Positions 1-7,902 of a stretch of DNA of 44,359 nt are shown here, one piece after another. The translations under genes and the position numbers were made by a program. The stretch comes from Dechloromonas aromatica (nom. nud.) (GTDB lineage: Bacteria > Pseudomonadota > Gammaproteobacteria > Burkholderiales > Rhodocyclaceae). How positions within the stretch are numbered: the first letter of the stretch is position 1; the number at the start of each line of letters is the position of its first letter. Under the pieces are notes generated by a model. That model had not been told where the DNA came from and ran no database searches. It saw nothing but the letters and a program-made list of their open reading frames with translations. The stretch is taken from the NCBI GenBank assembly GCA_017848965.1, contig JAFIHA010000047.1, positions 1-44,359 on the forward strand, in the 5' to 3' direction.

Positions 1-1104
1 GCCCAAGGCCAGTAGGTGGCTGATCTTAGTGCGCGGCCAGCGCCATTGTTTCCAATAGCACATCCGGATGCGCCTTCTCAGCCACTCGTCCAGTTCCGGG
101 ATCGGCCCGTGGTATTCGCTGATGCCGAAGTAGCCCAGCCAGCCCCGCACGTACTGCCCCAGCTTGTGCAGCCGATATGCCATCGATACCCCCCAGCTTC
201 TGCCGGTGAGTTCCTTCACCCGGTGCTTGAAGGACACCAGCTTCTTGTCCAGCCAGCGAATCTTGCCCCGGTTGATGGTGAAACCCAGGAAGCCGCATTC
301 GCTCATCTTCGCGACCTTGCTTTTGGCAGGGTTGAGTTTGAGCTTCAGTCGTCCTTCCAGGTAGCGCGTCAAACTCTTCATGACCCGTTCTCCGGCTCGC
401 TGGCTTTTGACCAGAATGACCATGTCGTCGGCGTAACGGGCGAAGCGGTGGCTTCGCCGTTCCAGTTCGTGGTCGAGTTCGTTGAGCAGGATGTTGGCCA
501 GGAGCGGCGACAGCGGCCCGCCTTGCGGCGTGCCGATGGCGCTGGGCTCGATATGCTCTCCGACCAGCACACCGGCGCGCAGGTAGCGGCCGATCAGGGC
601 CAGCAGCGCCTTGTCGCGGATCGTTCGCCCGATGATCTTCATCAGCACGTCGTGATTGACGGTGTCGAAGAACTTGGCGAGGTCGATGTCCACGGCAATG
701 GCGTAGCCGTCCTTCACATACGCTTGTACCTGTTTGATCGCCTGGTGGGCATTGCGGCCCGGTCGGAAGCCGAAGCTCGACGCCGAGAAGCCCGGTTCGA
801 AGATCGGCGTGAGCACTTGGGCGATGGCTTGCTGGATGACCCGGTCCATCACGGTCGGGATGCCCAGCAGCCGCTTGCCGCCGTCGTCCTTGGGGATTTC
901 CACCCGGCGGACGGCTTGCGGACGGTAACGCCCGGTTTCGAGTTGGCGGCGGGTGTCTTCCCAGTGCGCTCGCAGGTAGGCGGGAAAGTCCTCTATGGCG
1001 ATGCCGTCGATGCCCGGCGCGCCTTGGTTGGCTTTCACGCGTTTCCATGCACTGCGCAGGTTGTCGCTGGAGAGGACGGCTGCCAGTAACTCGTTTGTTG
1101 CCAC
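1..1104 (-). CDS. ltrA: Group II intron reverse transcriptase/maturase, C-terminus beyond window
   Basis: Intron-encoded protein that reverse-transcribes the intron during retrohoming and assists splicing. Read on the minus strand, the N-terminus carries the RT0/RT1 signature (NQGAPGIDGI), followed by IPKDDGGKRLLGIPTV, the polymerase core FARYADDMVIL (near 410-440), GFLGF, and the start of the maturase domain (LDEWLRRRIRMCYWKQW, near 60-95). The GTG at 1104 is the assumed start; an in-frame TTG at 1128 is an alternative, and neither has a strong ribosome-binding site. From the copy at 3170-3453, about 54 residues are missing, for a total near 422, normal for a maturase without an endonuclease domain. 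The visible part has no frameshift or stop, so the element may be active. Confidence 0.85.
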   Translation of the reverse strand, partial: MATNELLAAVLSSDNLRSAWKRVKANQGAPGIDGIAIEDFPAYLRAHWEDTRRQLETGRYRPQAVRRVEIPKDDGGKRLLGIPTVMDRVIQQAIAQVLTPIFEPGFSASSFGFRPGRNAHQAIKQVQAYVKDGYAIAVDIDLAKFFDTVNHDVLMKIIGRTIRDKALLALIGRYLRAGVLVGEHIEPSAIGTPQGGPLSPLLANILLNELDHELERRSHRFARYADDMVILVKSQRAGERVMKSLTRYLEGRLKLKLNPAKSKVAKMSECGFLGFTINRGKIRWLDKKLVSFKHRVKELTGRSWGVSMAYRLHKLGQYVRGWLGYFGISEYHGPIPELDEWLRRRIRMCYWKQWRWPRTKISHLLALG

Positions 1105-1724
1105 TACTTTCGTCTCGTCTTGGTTCAAGGCTCGGTGCGACCCGCTCGCCGGCTCGCCTTCCCCGTCCGGGGAGATTGCGGCTGCGCCGAGATCAGGCCG
1201 TCTGCGCCTTGTGTTTCGTTGTTTGGTCCTTCGCCGGTCGCAACCTGCCCGGCTACTATGACCGCTGCTGACTTCTCCCGCGTCACCCCTGCCATTGCTG
1301 GCCGAGGCGCTGATTCGTTGTTGAGCGCCGCTGTCGCTTCGTTCGCCCTTGATGCGTGACAGCCCGCATCGGCGCTGGTCGTTTGGCACTGGCACGACCC
1401 GGCCACTTTCGCTCAACTTCCTTCTCCGCTCGCGCGGCAGACCTCCCCAGGTAAGAACGCGATGTGTCCGCGCACAAGCGCCGCATTTACCGTGCCGGTC
1501 GTACCGGTGGGCTTCGCTGTCATGTGCCAGCTCGCCTCGACCTGCTCAGCCTTCTATGCGGTTTCTGTCCGTCGCCTCGCACGTTTGCTCTCCGGCTTCC
1601 TTCAGACAACCCCTCACAAGCTTGCCCTTGCCTTCGGCTAGTGGTTATTCTTATCGCATGCGACAAGATCGGTACTCCCACAGGGGACTTGCACCCCATT
1701 ACATTGCGCCCATGCTGGGCGCAC
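1..1724 (-). mobile_element. Group II intron, 3' end beyond the window edge
   Basis: Minus-strand retroelement. Its 5' end is placed at 1724, where the strand reads GTGCG, the usual group II start; GTGTG at 1726 is the alternative. About 600 nt of structured non-coding sequence (1105-1724, ribozyme domains I-III by position) precede the maturase ORF. Judging from the truncated copy at 3080-3453, about 255 nt are missing beyond the left edge, giving roughly 1.98 kb in full. The 5' exon is the bottom strand of an attC hairpin, so this is probably a group IIC-attC intron. The class is inferred from the target site and not from a folded domain V. Confidence 0.85.
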
Positions 1725-1785
1725 ACCCGGCAGTCGAGCGGACCTGCGCGAAAAGCCGCGCAGTCCGCTCACTTCTACGTTGGGC
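1725..1785 (+). other. Integron attC recombination site, split by the group II intron
   Basis: A near-perfect hairpin: GAGCGGAC (1736-1743), bulged C1744, TGCGCG (1745-1750), loop AAAAGC, CGCGCA (1757-1762), GTCCGCTC (1763-1770). Outside the stem, AGT (1732-1734) can pair with ACT (1771-1773) as L boxes, followed by 5-nt spacers on both sides. The site ends in GTTGGGC (1779-1785), a consensus R' box (GTTRRRY). The single extrahelical base on one arm is typical of attC and sets the recombined strand. The matching RYYYAAC box lies across the intron, outside the window. Length without the intron would be about 65 bp, usual for attC. Confidence 0.85.
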
Positions 1786-1914
1786 GCCTTCGAGAAATAT
1801 GCCGCGCGGAATCACTCCATGTCGAGATGCCTCAATTTCCGAGAAGGCGCATTTCGCCTTCTTTGGTCACGTGGCGCCTGCACTGATCTCGCTGCCCTAT
1901 GGAGGTGACACCCA

Positions 1915-2166
1915 ATGAATTCTGGCGCTGTATTCTGGTTTGTCCTCCCCTTCGCCATTGCAATCGGGTTTGTTGGTGTTCGCCTGCTGTTGGCATGGCT
2001 CCATGGTCGGAAAGTCGATTGTTCTCCTATCTCTCTAGACGACAACCTCTCCCGCGTGCTCCATGGCGTCGGCCCTATCAATACTTGCCACAGTTCCGCC
2101 ACGGTCGATAGTGGTCCCTCTGGTAGCTGTGGCGCTAGCGATGGTGGAGGCTGCGATGGCGGCTAG
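1915..2166 (+). CDS. Small membrane protein with Gly/Ser/Cys-rich tail (integron cassette gene)
   Basis: 83 residues, preceded by a strong ribosome-binding site (GGAGGTG, 1901-1907). Residues about 6-28 form one hydrophobic membrane segment, then a basic stretch (HGRK), then a polar region ending in a tail rich in Ser, Gly and Cys (SGSCGASDGGGCDGG). Similar short Gly/Cys tails follow a membrane span in several uncharacterised bacterial protein families. No function can be assigned. The gene lies between attC (1725-1785) and the next attC core (GCCCA, 2194-2198), reading in the same direction as the array, so it is a gene cassette. Confidence 0.65.
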   Translation: MNSGAVFWFVLPFAIAIGFVGVRLLLAWLHGRKVDCSPISLDDNLSRVLHGVGPINTCHSSATVDSGPSGSCGASDGGGCDGG

Positions 2167-2193
2167 AATCAAGTGGCATAGTGTCCGCCAGGC

Positions 2194-2198
2194 GCCCA
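2194..2198 (+). other. attC left core (RYYYA) remnant at intron 3' junction
   Basis: GCCCA lies directly against the 3' end of a group II intron on the minus strand (intron ends ...CCCGAT, 3' exon TGGGC). With the adjoining base it reads as the RYYYAA part of an attC core. The rest of the site (stem and R' box) is absent, replaced by the truncated intron that runs to 2379. Confidence 0.6.
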
Positions 2199-2379
2199 AT
2201 CGGGTAGCCAGAGGTTTCTCTCCCCCGGCCCCCACACCACCCACCGTGCGGGTCCGCAGTGGGCGGTTCACCGAGATGGCTCGCTCGACTACGACGAATA
2301 GCCCTTTGCCTTGCACCATAACTGCTTGATGTTTGGCACGCCCTACCTCTGAAGCCAGTAACTGTTCAACGCTTGCTGC
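2199..2379 (-). mobile_element. 5'-truncated group II intron remnant
   Basis: 181 bp aligning without gaps (offset 881) to 3080-3260. It holds the last codons of a degenerate maturase and the domain V/VI region: a GAACCGCCCACTG...GGTGGGTGGTGTGGG hairpin, then a CCGGGGGAGAGAAACCTCTGG hairpin, ending ACCCGAT. It differs from the copy at 3080 at many positions and has an in-frame stop in the maturase tail, so it is an older or separately acquired copy. Homology stops at 2379, three bases before the ATG of the next cassette gene, so the attC stem and that gene's original leader have been lost. Confidence 0.8.
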
Positions 2380-2381
2380 CC

Positions 2382-3080
2382 ATGAACATCATCCTCCGCA
2401 AACACTGGAATAGTCTTAGATCAGCCGCCGACAGCGGTGATGCCAATGCGCAATGGGAACTTGGCTACTGTTACGAGACGGGGGTAACGGACAAGTCCGG
2501 AAGACTGCTTGCCGCCGCAAACCCTGAGGTGGCCATACAGTGGTACCAAGCATCCGCTTCGCAAGGCAATCGTCAGGCGCAGAACTCGCTGGGCGTAATC
2601 CTCAGTTCGGGTGGCGAAGTCCCCAAAGACCTTCCGCGCGCCATTTACTGGTCAAAATTGGCTATCGCGCAAGGCGACTCAACGGCTGCATTCAACCTTG
2701 CGACTATCTACCGAGACATGGGAAAGCCGAAGCTGGCGTTTCGCTGCTACCAAAAGTCCGGAGCCATGGGAGACAACGACGCACATCTGCAAATCGGCCT
2801 CTGTCATTTCTTCGGCTTCGGTACTCTTCAAGATTTCGCGTCCGCACGTTCCTCCTTCGAGCGCGTCATCGCATGCGACCCGAGCACCTGCTGCCAAAGA
2901 TCAATTGAAAATGCGCGCTACTGGTTGTCCGTCCTCCAACTCATCCGTGGCCCGACGACGAAAGGCAAGCTTGCACGGGTCCGATCTCTACTTGAAACGG
3001 CAAACGCAGACGATGACCATGAACAAGCCAATGAGCTTCTCAACCTCATCGGGAAGACTCGCTATCAAACAGCGGCCTAA
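2382..3080 (+). CDS. Sel1-repeat (TPR-like) protein, integron cassette gene
   Basis: 232 residues. At least four Sel1-like repeats of about 36 residues are visible: ANAQWELGYCYETG, RQAQNSLGVILSSGG, STAAFNLATIYRDMG and NDAHLQIGLCHFFGFG. Sel1 repeats make alpha-solenoids for protein-protein contact; no catalytic motif and no signal peptide are seen. The ATG at 2382 lies just after the boundary of an intron remnant, with no ribosome-binding site, so the original 5' leader was probably lost and expression may be poor. The TAA stop forms part of the next attC core (GCCTA, 3075-3079), a common arrangement in integron cassettes. A short TTG-initiated extension from 2373 into the intron is possible. 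Confidence 0.75.
   Translation: MNIILRKHWNSLRSAADSGDANAQWELGYCYETGVTDKSGRLLAAANPEVAIQWYQASASQGNRQAQNSLGVILSSGGEVPKDLPRAIYWSKLAIAQGDSTAAFNLATIYRDMGKPKLAFRCYQKSGAMGDNDAHLQIGLCHFFGFGTLQDFASARSSFERVIACDPSTCCQRSIENARYWLSVLQLIRGPTTKGKLARVRSLLETANADDDHEQANELLNLIGKTRYQTAA
3075..3079 (+). other. attC left core (RYYYA) remnant at second intron 3' junction
   Basis: GCCTA overlaps the stop codon of the Sel1 cassette and abuts the intron 3' end (minus strand ...CCCGAT, then exon TAGGC). The junction matches exactly that at 2198/2199, showing that both introns targeted the same position of an attC core (GT^TRRRY on the bottom strand). Confidence 0.6.
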
Positions 3081-3453
3081 TCGGGTAGCCAGGGGTTTCT
3101 CTCCCCCGGCCCCCACACCACCCACCGTGCGGGTCCGCAATGGGCGGTTCAACGAGATGGCTCGCTCGACTAAGACGTGTAGCGCTGTGCCTTGCACCAT
3201 AACCGCTTGATGCTCGGCACGCCCTGGCGCTGAAGCCAGTCATTGTTCAACGCTTGTTGCATCGCCGGCGTGCGTGCCATGTGCCGGTAGCTCTTGCTGC
3301 TGACGCCATGCTGGATCGCCGTCTTCAGGCTGACGCCCAAGGCCAGTAGGTGGCTGATCTTAGTGCGCGGCCAGCGCCATTGTTTCCAATAGCACATCCG
3401 GATGCGCCTTCTCAGCCACTCGTCCAGTTCCGGGATCGGCCCGTGGTATTCGC
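3080..3453 (-). mobile_element. 5'-truncated group II intron copy
   Basis: 374 bp with an intact 3' end (domain V hairpin, domain VI hairpin, ACCCGAT) and the last 93 or so codons of the maturase. Positions 3335-3453 are identical to 1-119 of the intron at the left edge. Identity stops abruptly at 3453, where unrelated sequence begins. A sharp 5' end with an intact 3' end fits incomplete reverse transcription, or a deletion that also removed the remaining array. Confidence 0.85.
3170..3453 (-). pseudogene. Maturase C-terminal fragment
   Basis: The frame encodes the maturase X domain end: PIPELDEWLRRRIRM, YWKQWRWPRTKISHLLALG, ARTPAMQQALNNDWLQRQG, stopping at 3170. The whole polymerase domain is missing. 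The frame stays open a little past the junction, to an ATG at 3505 in unrelated sequence, but that start is accidental. It supplies the missing C-terminus of the intron protein at 1-1104. Confidence 0.8.
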
Positions 3454-3559
3454 GCCCAGCCGGCCTCGGGCGATCGGCGGGAGCAACAAGGTCATCATGG
3501 CGCAAGGTCGGCGGCTTTGGTCATTGCCTCCCGAAAAACCGCTGCCCGGAACAGCCTGT

Positions 3560-4285
3560 TCAGTTCTCCCACAAACCCATTTCGACCATCTGCCGGGTGG
3601 CTTCCGGCGCCCAGCCGCGATTGGCGGCCGGACTGGCCGGGCTCGGGTGGAGGATGCGCCCGAAGCGCACCGGCAGGCCGGCCAGCGCACTGGCGGCGCG
3701 CTTTTCCGCCCAGGCGCCGACGCCGATCACCCATTCCGCCTGCAGCGCTTCGACCATGCGCCGCAGTTGGGCGTCGCAGGCGTCCTGCAACGGCCCGGCT
3801 TCGGCGGCGGGCAGTTTGTCCGGGGTCAGGTTGCGGCCTTCGTCGAAGAAGACCAGCGGGCAGTAGTTGGCGACGAAATGTTCGGCGAAGAAAGCTTCCG
3901 GCGTCCCGAAGCGCTCGCGGAACAGGCCCCACAGGCGCTGCCCGCTGACTTCGCCGCGCTTGCAGGCAAAGCCGTCCACCGGCTTCTTGGGGTTTTCCGG
4001 CAGCGGCTTGCCGACCGTACCGGACAGGCCGAGCCAGTCGCGCACGGCGGCGATTTCGCCGAAGGGCACGCCGGTCTGCGCCATGCCGAACGGCCCCGGG
4101 TTCATGCCGAGGAAGACGACCCGCTTCTGGTTGCTGCCGAAGCGTTCCAGGTAGCTGCGATGCACCGTCCAGGCGTAGTCGAGCGGGTTGTAAACGTGGC
4201 TGACCGGCGCCGCGAAGCGCATCGCGTCGACGTCACGGGAAAGCGTCTGGGCGGCATCGATGAGGCGGGAGGCAATGGCAGTCAT
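3560..4285 (-). CDS. SMUG-type single-strand-selective uracil-DNA glycosylase
   Basis: 241 residues. It removes uracil and oxidised pyrimidines such as 5-hydroxymethyluracil from DNA in base excision repair. The SMUG1 active-site signature GMNPGPFGMAQTGVPFGE is intact (Asn for base recognition and water positioning), and the second motif is HPSPASPAANRGW near the C-terminus, with the catalytic-loop histidine. Length fits bacterial SMUG1 proteins. It reads in the same direction as the SDR upstream, about 100 bp away, but has no strong ribosome-binding site. It is the first chromosomal-type gene after the intron/integron junction. Confidence 0.93.
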   Translation of the reverse strand: MTAIASRLIDAAQTLSRDVDAMRFAAPVSHVYNPLDYAWTVHRSYLERFGSNQKRVVFLGMNPGPFGMAQTGVPFGEIAAVRDWLGLSGTVGKPLPENPKKPVDGFACKRGEVSGQRLWGLFRERFGTPEAFFAEHFVANYCPLVFFDEGRNLTPDKLPAAEAGPLQDACDAQLRRMVEALQAEWVIGVGAWAEKRAASALAGLPVRFGRILHPSPASPAANRGWAPEATRQMVEMGLWEN

Positions 4286-4385
4286 GAGCGGACGGGCAAC
4301 GAGGAAAGGCCGGGATTATCGCAGAGGACAGCGCCCGGCCGAAATGGCGCGCCGGCGCCGGACGCGCAAACGACCGCGCGCGGCG

Positions 4386-5114
4386 TCAGCCCAGCTCGCG
4401 CAAATCCGCCACCGGCTGGCTACCGAATTTTTCGCCCAACAGGTAATCGACCACCGCGCGCGCGGCGCCTTGCGGCGTGCTCAGGCGGCCTTCGGCCTTG
4501 AGGGCGACGAACTTGTCCTTGAGCGGGAAATCGGCTTCGGCGCTGGCGCGGATGCGGGTCTGCATGTCGGTATCGATGACGCCCGGGGCCAGGGCGCAGA
4601 TGCGCAGCTTGGTGCGACCGTCGGCGGCAACGCAGCGGGCGTGCTGGTCGAGCGCCGCCTTGCTGGCGCCATAGATGCTCCAGCCCGGGTAGGGATGGCG
4701 GGCGGCACCGCTGGAGATGTGCAGGATGCGCAGTTCGCCGGCATGGCGGCCGGCGAGCGCGGCGCTGAAGAGCAGCGGCGCGCTGACGTTGATGGCGATG
4801 GCGGCGGCGATCTCGCCCGGCGCCTGCGCGTCGAGCGCGGCCATCGGGCCGAGCACGCCGGCGTTGTTGATCAATAGCAGCGGCCCGTCGTCGGCGGCCA
4901 GGAAGTCGCCGAGCTGCTGACCGTCGAGCCAGGCGCGCAGCGCGGCATCGTCGGCGAGATCAAGCGCAGCCTCGCTCAACCGCCCGGGGTAAGCGGCGGC
5001 GAGCGCCGGATTGCCCTGGCGGGCGAGGCCGAGCAACGGAATGCCGCGGCCGAGCAGTTCGGCGGCTAAAGCGGCTCCCAGGCCGCGGCTGTGTCCGGTG
5101 AGGATGGCTTGCAT
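4386..5114 (-). CDS. Short-chain dehydrogenase/reductase
   Basis: 242 residues from the ATG at 5114, chosen because AGGAGA stands seven bases upstream; a longer frame to 5180 lacks such a site. An NAD(P)-binding motif opens the protein (TGHSRGLGAAL), followed by the NNAG motif (LLINNAGVLG), catalytic Ser in HISSGAA, and the YGASK pair (Tyr/Lys). The sequence resembles the SDR subfamily of sepiapterin-reductase/benzil-reductase type, but the substrate is not evident. It lies 116 bp downstream of the HAD phosphatase gene in the same direction and may be read through from that operon. Confidence 0.85.
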   Translation of the reverse strand: MQAILTGHSRGLGAALAAELLGRGIPLLGLARQGNPALAAAYPGRLSEAALDLADDAALRAWLDGQQLGDFLAADDGPLLLINNAGVLGPMAALDAQAPGEIAAAIAINVSAPLLFSAALAGRHAGELRILHISSGAARHPYPGWSIYGASKAALDQHARCVAADGRTKLRICALAPGVIDTDMQTRIRASAEADFPLKDKFVALKAEGRLSTPQGAARAVVDYLLGEKFGSQPVADLRELG

Positions 5115-5230
5115 GACGACTCTCCTGTTGGCGGTTTGCGCGCGGCCCGCCATCTTCGGCGGCGGGCCGCGCCGCGTCAATGCATCGGCGCCTGCCTGCC
5201 GCCCCGCCGCCGCTCCCGGACAGCGGCACG

Positions 5231-6031
5231 CTACGCTTCGGCGCCATCGCTGTGCCGGCCACGCAGGCTGGCGGACCGGCGATCCACGGCCTGAGGATGA
5301 CCGGCACCGTCTTCACCCGGAACCGCGCCATCGCCGGCGGCGTCGGCCAAACGGCCTGCGCCGAGCGCTCGCGTCCGCCATTCCAGCGCCGGCCAGCCCC
5401 GGCACGAAGCCAGGCGGGCCAGGCCGGGATCGCCATTGACGACGTTCGGATGGCTGGCCATTTCCAGTAGCGGCAGATCGTTGCTCGAATCGGAATAGCA
5501 ATGCACGCTCGCGAAATCCGCCAGCTTGAGCCCATGCCGCGCCAGCCAGACCCGGACCGCGGCCGGCTTGCGTTCGCCATAGCTGATCTCGCCGACGATG
5601 CGGCCGCTCAGGCTGGCGTCTTCCACACCGGCCTGCGGCGCGATGAGGGCAATCGGCATGAACAGTTCGGCGATTCCTTCGGCGAGGAAGCTGTGGGTTG
5701 CCGTGACGATCGCCAGCAAGTCGCCGCGTTCGCGATGCGCCGCAAGCTTGGCCATGGCCTCGGGAGAAACGCGCGGCGCGACCACCTCGGCGACGAAGCG
5801 CTCGCGCCAGGGCAGCCATTTCGCCAGCGGCCGGCCGGCCAGCAACGATAGATGGAAATCCAGGTAGGCGGCGATATCCAGAATGCCCGCTTCGTAGCGC
5901 GCGTATTCCTCGGCCTGGCGGTGCAGGACGGTGGCGGGCAATTGCCCGGCTGCCACCAGGTAGGACAGCCAGAGGCTGTTGCTGTCTCCGTCGAGCAGCG
6001 TGTGATCAAGATCGAAAAGTGCCAGATGCAT
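5231..6031 (-). CDS. HAD-superfamily subfamily IB phosphatase (SerB-like)
   Basis: 266 residues. Motif I is FDLDHTLLDGDS, with nucleophile Asp and acid/base Asp; the motif II threonine lies in IVTAT; motif III is CYSDSSNDLPLLE. These are typical HAD-IB hydrolases acting on small phosphomonoesters. The start is 15 bp downstream of the phosphodiesterase stop, so it is the last gene of the operon. The last ~45 residues, after PALEWR, are an Ala/Gly/Arg-rich tail not expected in the family, where proteins usually end near 220 residues; a late frameshift replacing the original stop is possible. Likely role: releasing phosphate from the product of the upstream phosphodiesterase. Confidence 0.85.
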   Translation of the reverse strand: MHLALFDLDHTLLDGDSNSLWLSYLVAAGQLPATVLHRQAEEYARYEAGILDIAAYLDFHLSLLAGRPLAKWLPWRERFVAEVVAPRVSPEAMAKLAAHRERGDLLAIVTATHSFLAEGIAELFMPIALIAPQAGVEDASLSGRIVGEISYGERKPAAVRVWLARHGLKLADFASVHCYSDSSNDLPLLEMASHPNVVNGDPGLARLASCRGWPALEWRTRALGAGRLADAAGDGAVPGEDGAGHPQAVDRRSASLRGRHSDGAEA

Positions 6032-6046
6032 GTTTATCCGGCGCGC

Positions 6047-6862
6047 TCAGTCGATGAGCGCGCCGTTCTCGTCAAAGAAGGGAAAGGGACCGGCGAAATC
6101 GCCGATATTGGCGACATGGCTGACCAGCATGTCGTCCGCCCAGCGGTGCAGCATGAAGCCGGGCGGCTCCATGCGAAAAGCGCTGGGCGCCTGTTCGCGC
6201 AGGTCGAGCGCGACCTGGTGCGCGGTGCTCGGCGCGGTCAGCACCGCCCGCCCGCCGACCACGGCGTGGATCGTCCGGTGCAGGTGGCCGCACAGCACCC
6301 GCTGCACTTGCGGGTGTTGCGCCAGCAGCGCGGCGAAGGCCTGCCGGCCGCGCAGGCCGATGCGATCCATGTGGCCGATGCCGGTGGCGAACGGTGGATG
6401 GTGCATCAGGATCAGCGTCGGCGCTGCCGGGCGCGCGGCCAAGGTGCACGCCAGCCAGGCGAGGCGCTCGGCGCACAGTTCGCCGCCGCCCTGACCGGGA
6501 ATCAGGGTATCGAGCCCGATAATGCGCAGCGGATGGTCGTCGACCGAGTAATGCAGGAAACCGCTGGCCGGCAGATAGCCGCCGTCGGCGAAAGCCTGGC
6601 GCAGCGCGTCGCGCGCGTCGTGGTTGCCGGGAACGACCAGCAGCGGTTGCGGCAACGGCGCCAGGAGGGCGCGCAGGCGGGCGTATTCCTCGGCGTTGCC
6701 GAGATCGACCAGGTCGCCGGTGATGACCACCAGGTCGGGCTGGGGATCAAGCCGGCGCAAGGCGTCGACGGCGGCGGCCAGCATCGCCGCCGTATCGACC
6801 CGCCGATAGGCCAGGCGGCCGGCGGTCTTGATGTGGGTATCGGTCAGTTGTGCGATGAGCAT
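6047..6862 (-). CDS. GpdQ-like metallophosphodiesterase (glycerophosphodiesterase/class III cNMP phosphodiesterase family)
   Basis: 271 residues, single-domain calcineurin-like phosphoesterase. All metal-binding motifs are present: DTHI at the N-terminus, VVITGDLVD, VVPGNHDARD, LMHHPPF and CGHLHR. Length and motifs match GpdQ of Enterobacter (about 274 residues), which hydrolyses glycerophosphodiesters, and the CpdA-type cyclic nucleotide phosphodiesterases. It starts 2 bp after the transporter ATPase stop, so it is co-transcribed with an import system. This favours a role in cleaving an imported phosphodiester over cyclic nucleotide turnover. Confidence 0.88.
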   Translation of the reverse strand: MLIAQLTDTHIKTAGRLAYRRVDTAAMLAAAVDALRRLDPQPDLVVITGDLVDLGNAEEYARLRALLAPLPQPLLVVPGNHDARDALRQAFADGGYLPASGFLHYSVDDHPLRIIGLDTLIPGQGGGELCAERLAWLACTLAARPAAPTLILMHHPPFATGIGHMDRIGLRGRQAFAALLAQHPQVQRVLCGHLHRTIHAVVGGRAVLTAPSTAHQVALDLREQAPSAFRMEPPGFMLHRWADDMLVSHVANIGDFAGPFPFFDENGALID

Positions 6863-6864
6863 GT

Positions 6865-7902
6865 TTACAGAACCATCAGGCCGTGGGTTTCGATCGCCAG
6901 CGCAACCGGCTCGCCGTGCCGGTATTCGCGCCGGGCCGGGGTTTCCAGGACCAGCGGCTGGGCTTCGCCGACTTCGACGAAGAGGCGGACATGGTTGCCG
7001 CAGAAAAAGGCGGCGCCGACCGTCCCGTGCAACGTCGCCGCCTCGCCGTCGGCGGCGATCCGCGTATCTTCGGGGCGAAAGAGGATTTCCTGCGCCCCGG
7101 CGGGCAGTGCCGGCCAGGCAACATAACCGCCGGCACAGCGGAAGACTTCGCCGTCGGCATGGCCGCTCAGGCGGTTCATCGTGCCGATGAATTCGGCGAC
7201 GTAGCGCGACGCCGGCTGCTGGTAGATCTCGCGCGGCGCGCCGACCTGGGCGATGCGTCCGTGGTCCATGACGACGATGCGATCGCCCAGCGCCATCGCT
7301 TCGGCCTGGTCGTGCGTGACGTAGATCGCCGTGATGCCCAGCTCGCGCAGCAGGCTGTCGATTTCGAAGCGCAAGGTATCGCGCAGTTTGGCGTCGAGCG
7401 CGGTCAACGGCTCGTCGAGCAATAAAACGCGCGGTTGCACGGCCAGCGCCCGTGCCAGCGCGACACGCTGGCGCTGGCCGCCGGACAACTGGTCGATGCT
7501 GCGCTCGGCGAGGCGCTCGATGCGCATCAGGGCGAGCATCTCGCCGACCCGGGCGCGCTGTTCGGCAGCCGACTGGCGGCGCAGGCGCAGCCCATAGGCG
7601 ATGTTCTCGGCCACCGTCATGTTGGGAAACAGCGCGTATGACTGGAAGACCATGCCGACGTTACGCTTTTCGATCGGCAGCGCGGTCACGTCGTCGGCGC
7701 CGAAACGGACGCGGCCGCCGGCATCGGGCTGTTCCAGCCCGGCGATCAGGCGCAGCGTGGTGGTCTTGCCGCAGCCGGAAGGGCCGAGCAGGACGACGGT
7801 CTCGCCGGCGGCGATTTCCAGGTTGACGGCTTCCAGCGCGCGGGTGCCATCGGCAAAGGTCTTGGCACAGTTTTCAAGGGCGATGGGGACGGTTTGCATC
7901 AT
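6865..7902 (-). CDS. ABC transporter ATP-binding protein (PotA/FbpC-type importer)
   Basis: 345 residues. Walker A GPSGCGKTT, Q-loop, signature LSGGQRQRVALARAL, Walker B VLLLDEP and switch histidine in VTHDQAEAMAL are all intact. After about residue 240 comes a C-terminal TOBE-like regulatory domain, typical of importers of the polyamine/iron/phosphonate family. Its start overlaps the stop of the upstream permease by 4 bp. It energises the two permeases at 7899-9563. Confidence 0.92.
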   Translation of the reverse strand: MMQTVPIALENCAKTFADGTRALEAVNLEIAAGETVVLLGPSGCGKTTTLRLIAGLEQPDAGGRVRFGADDVTALPIEKRNVGMVFQSYALFPNMTVAENIAYGLRLRRQSAAEQRARVGEMLALMRIERLAERSIDQLSGGQRQRVALARALAVQPRVLLLDEPLTALDAKLRDTLRFEIDSLLRELGITAIYVTHDQAEAMALGDRIVVMDHGRIAQVGAPREIYQQPASRYVAEFIGTMNRLSGHADGEVFRCAGGYVAWPALPAGAQEILFRPEDTRIAADGEAATLHGTVGAAFFCGNHVRLFVEVGEAQPLVLETPARREYRHGEPVALAIETHGLMVL

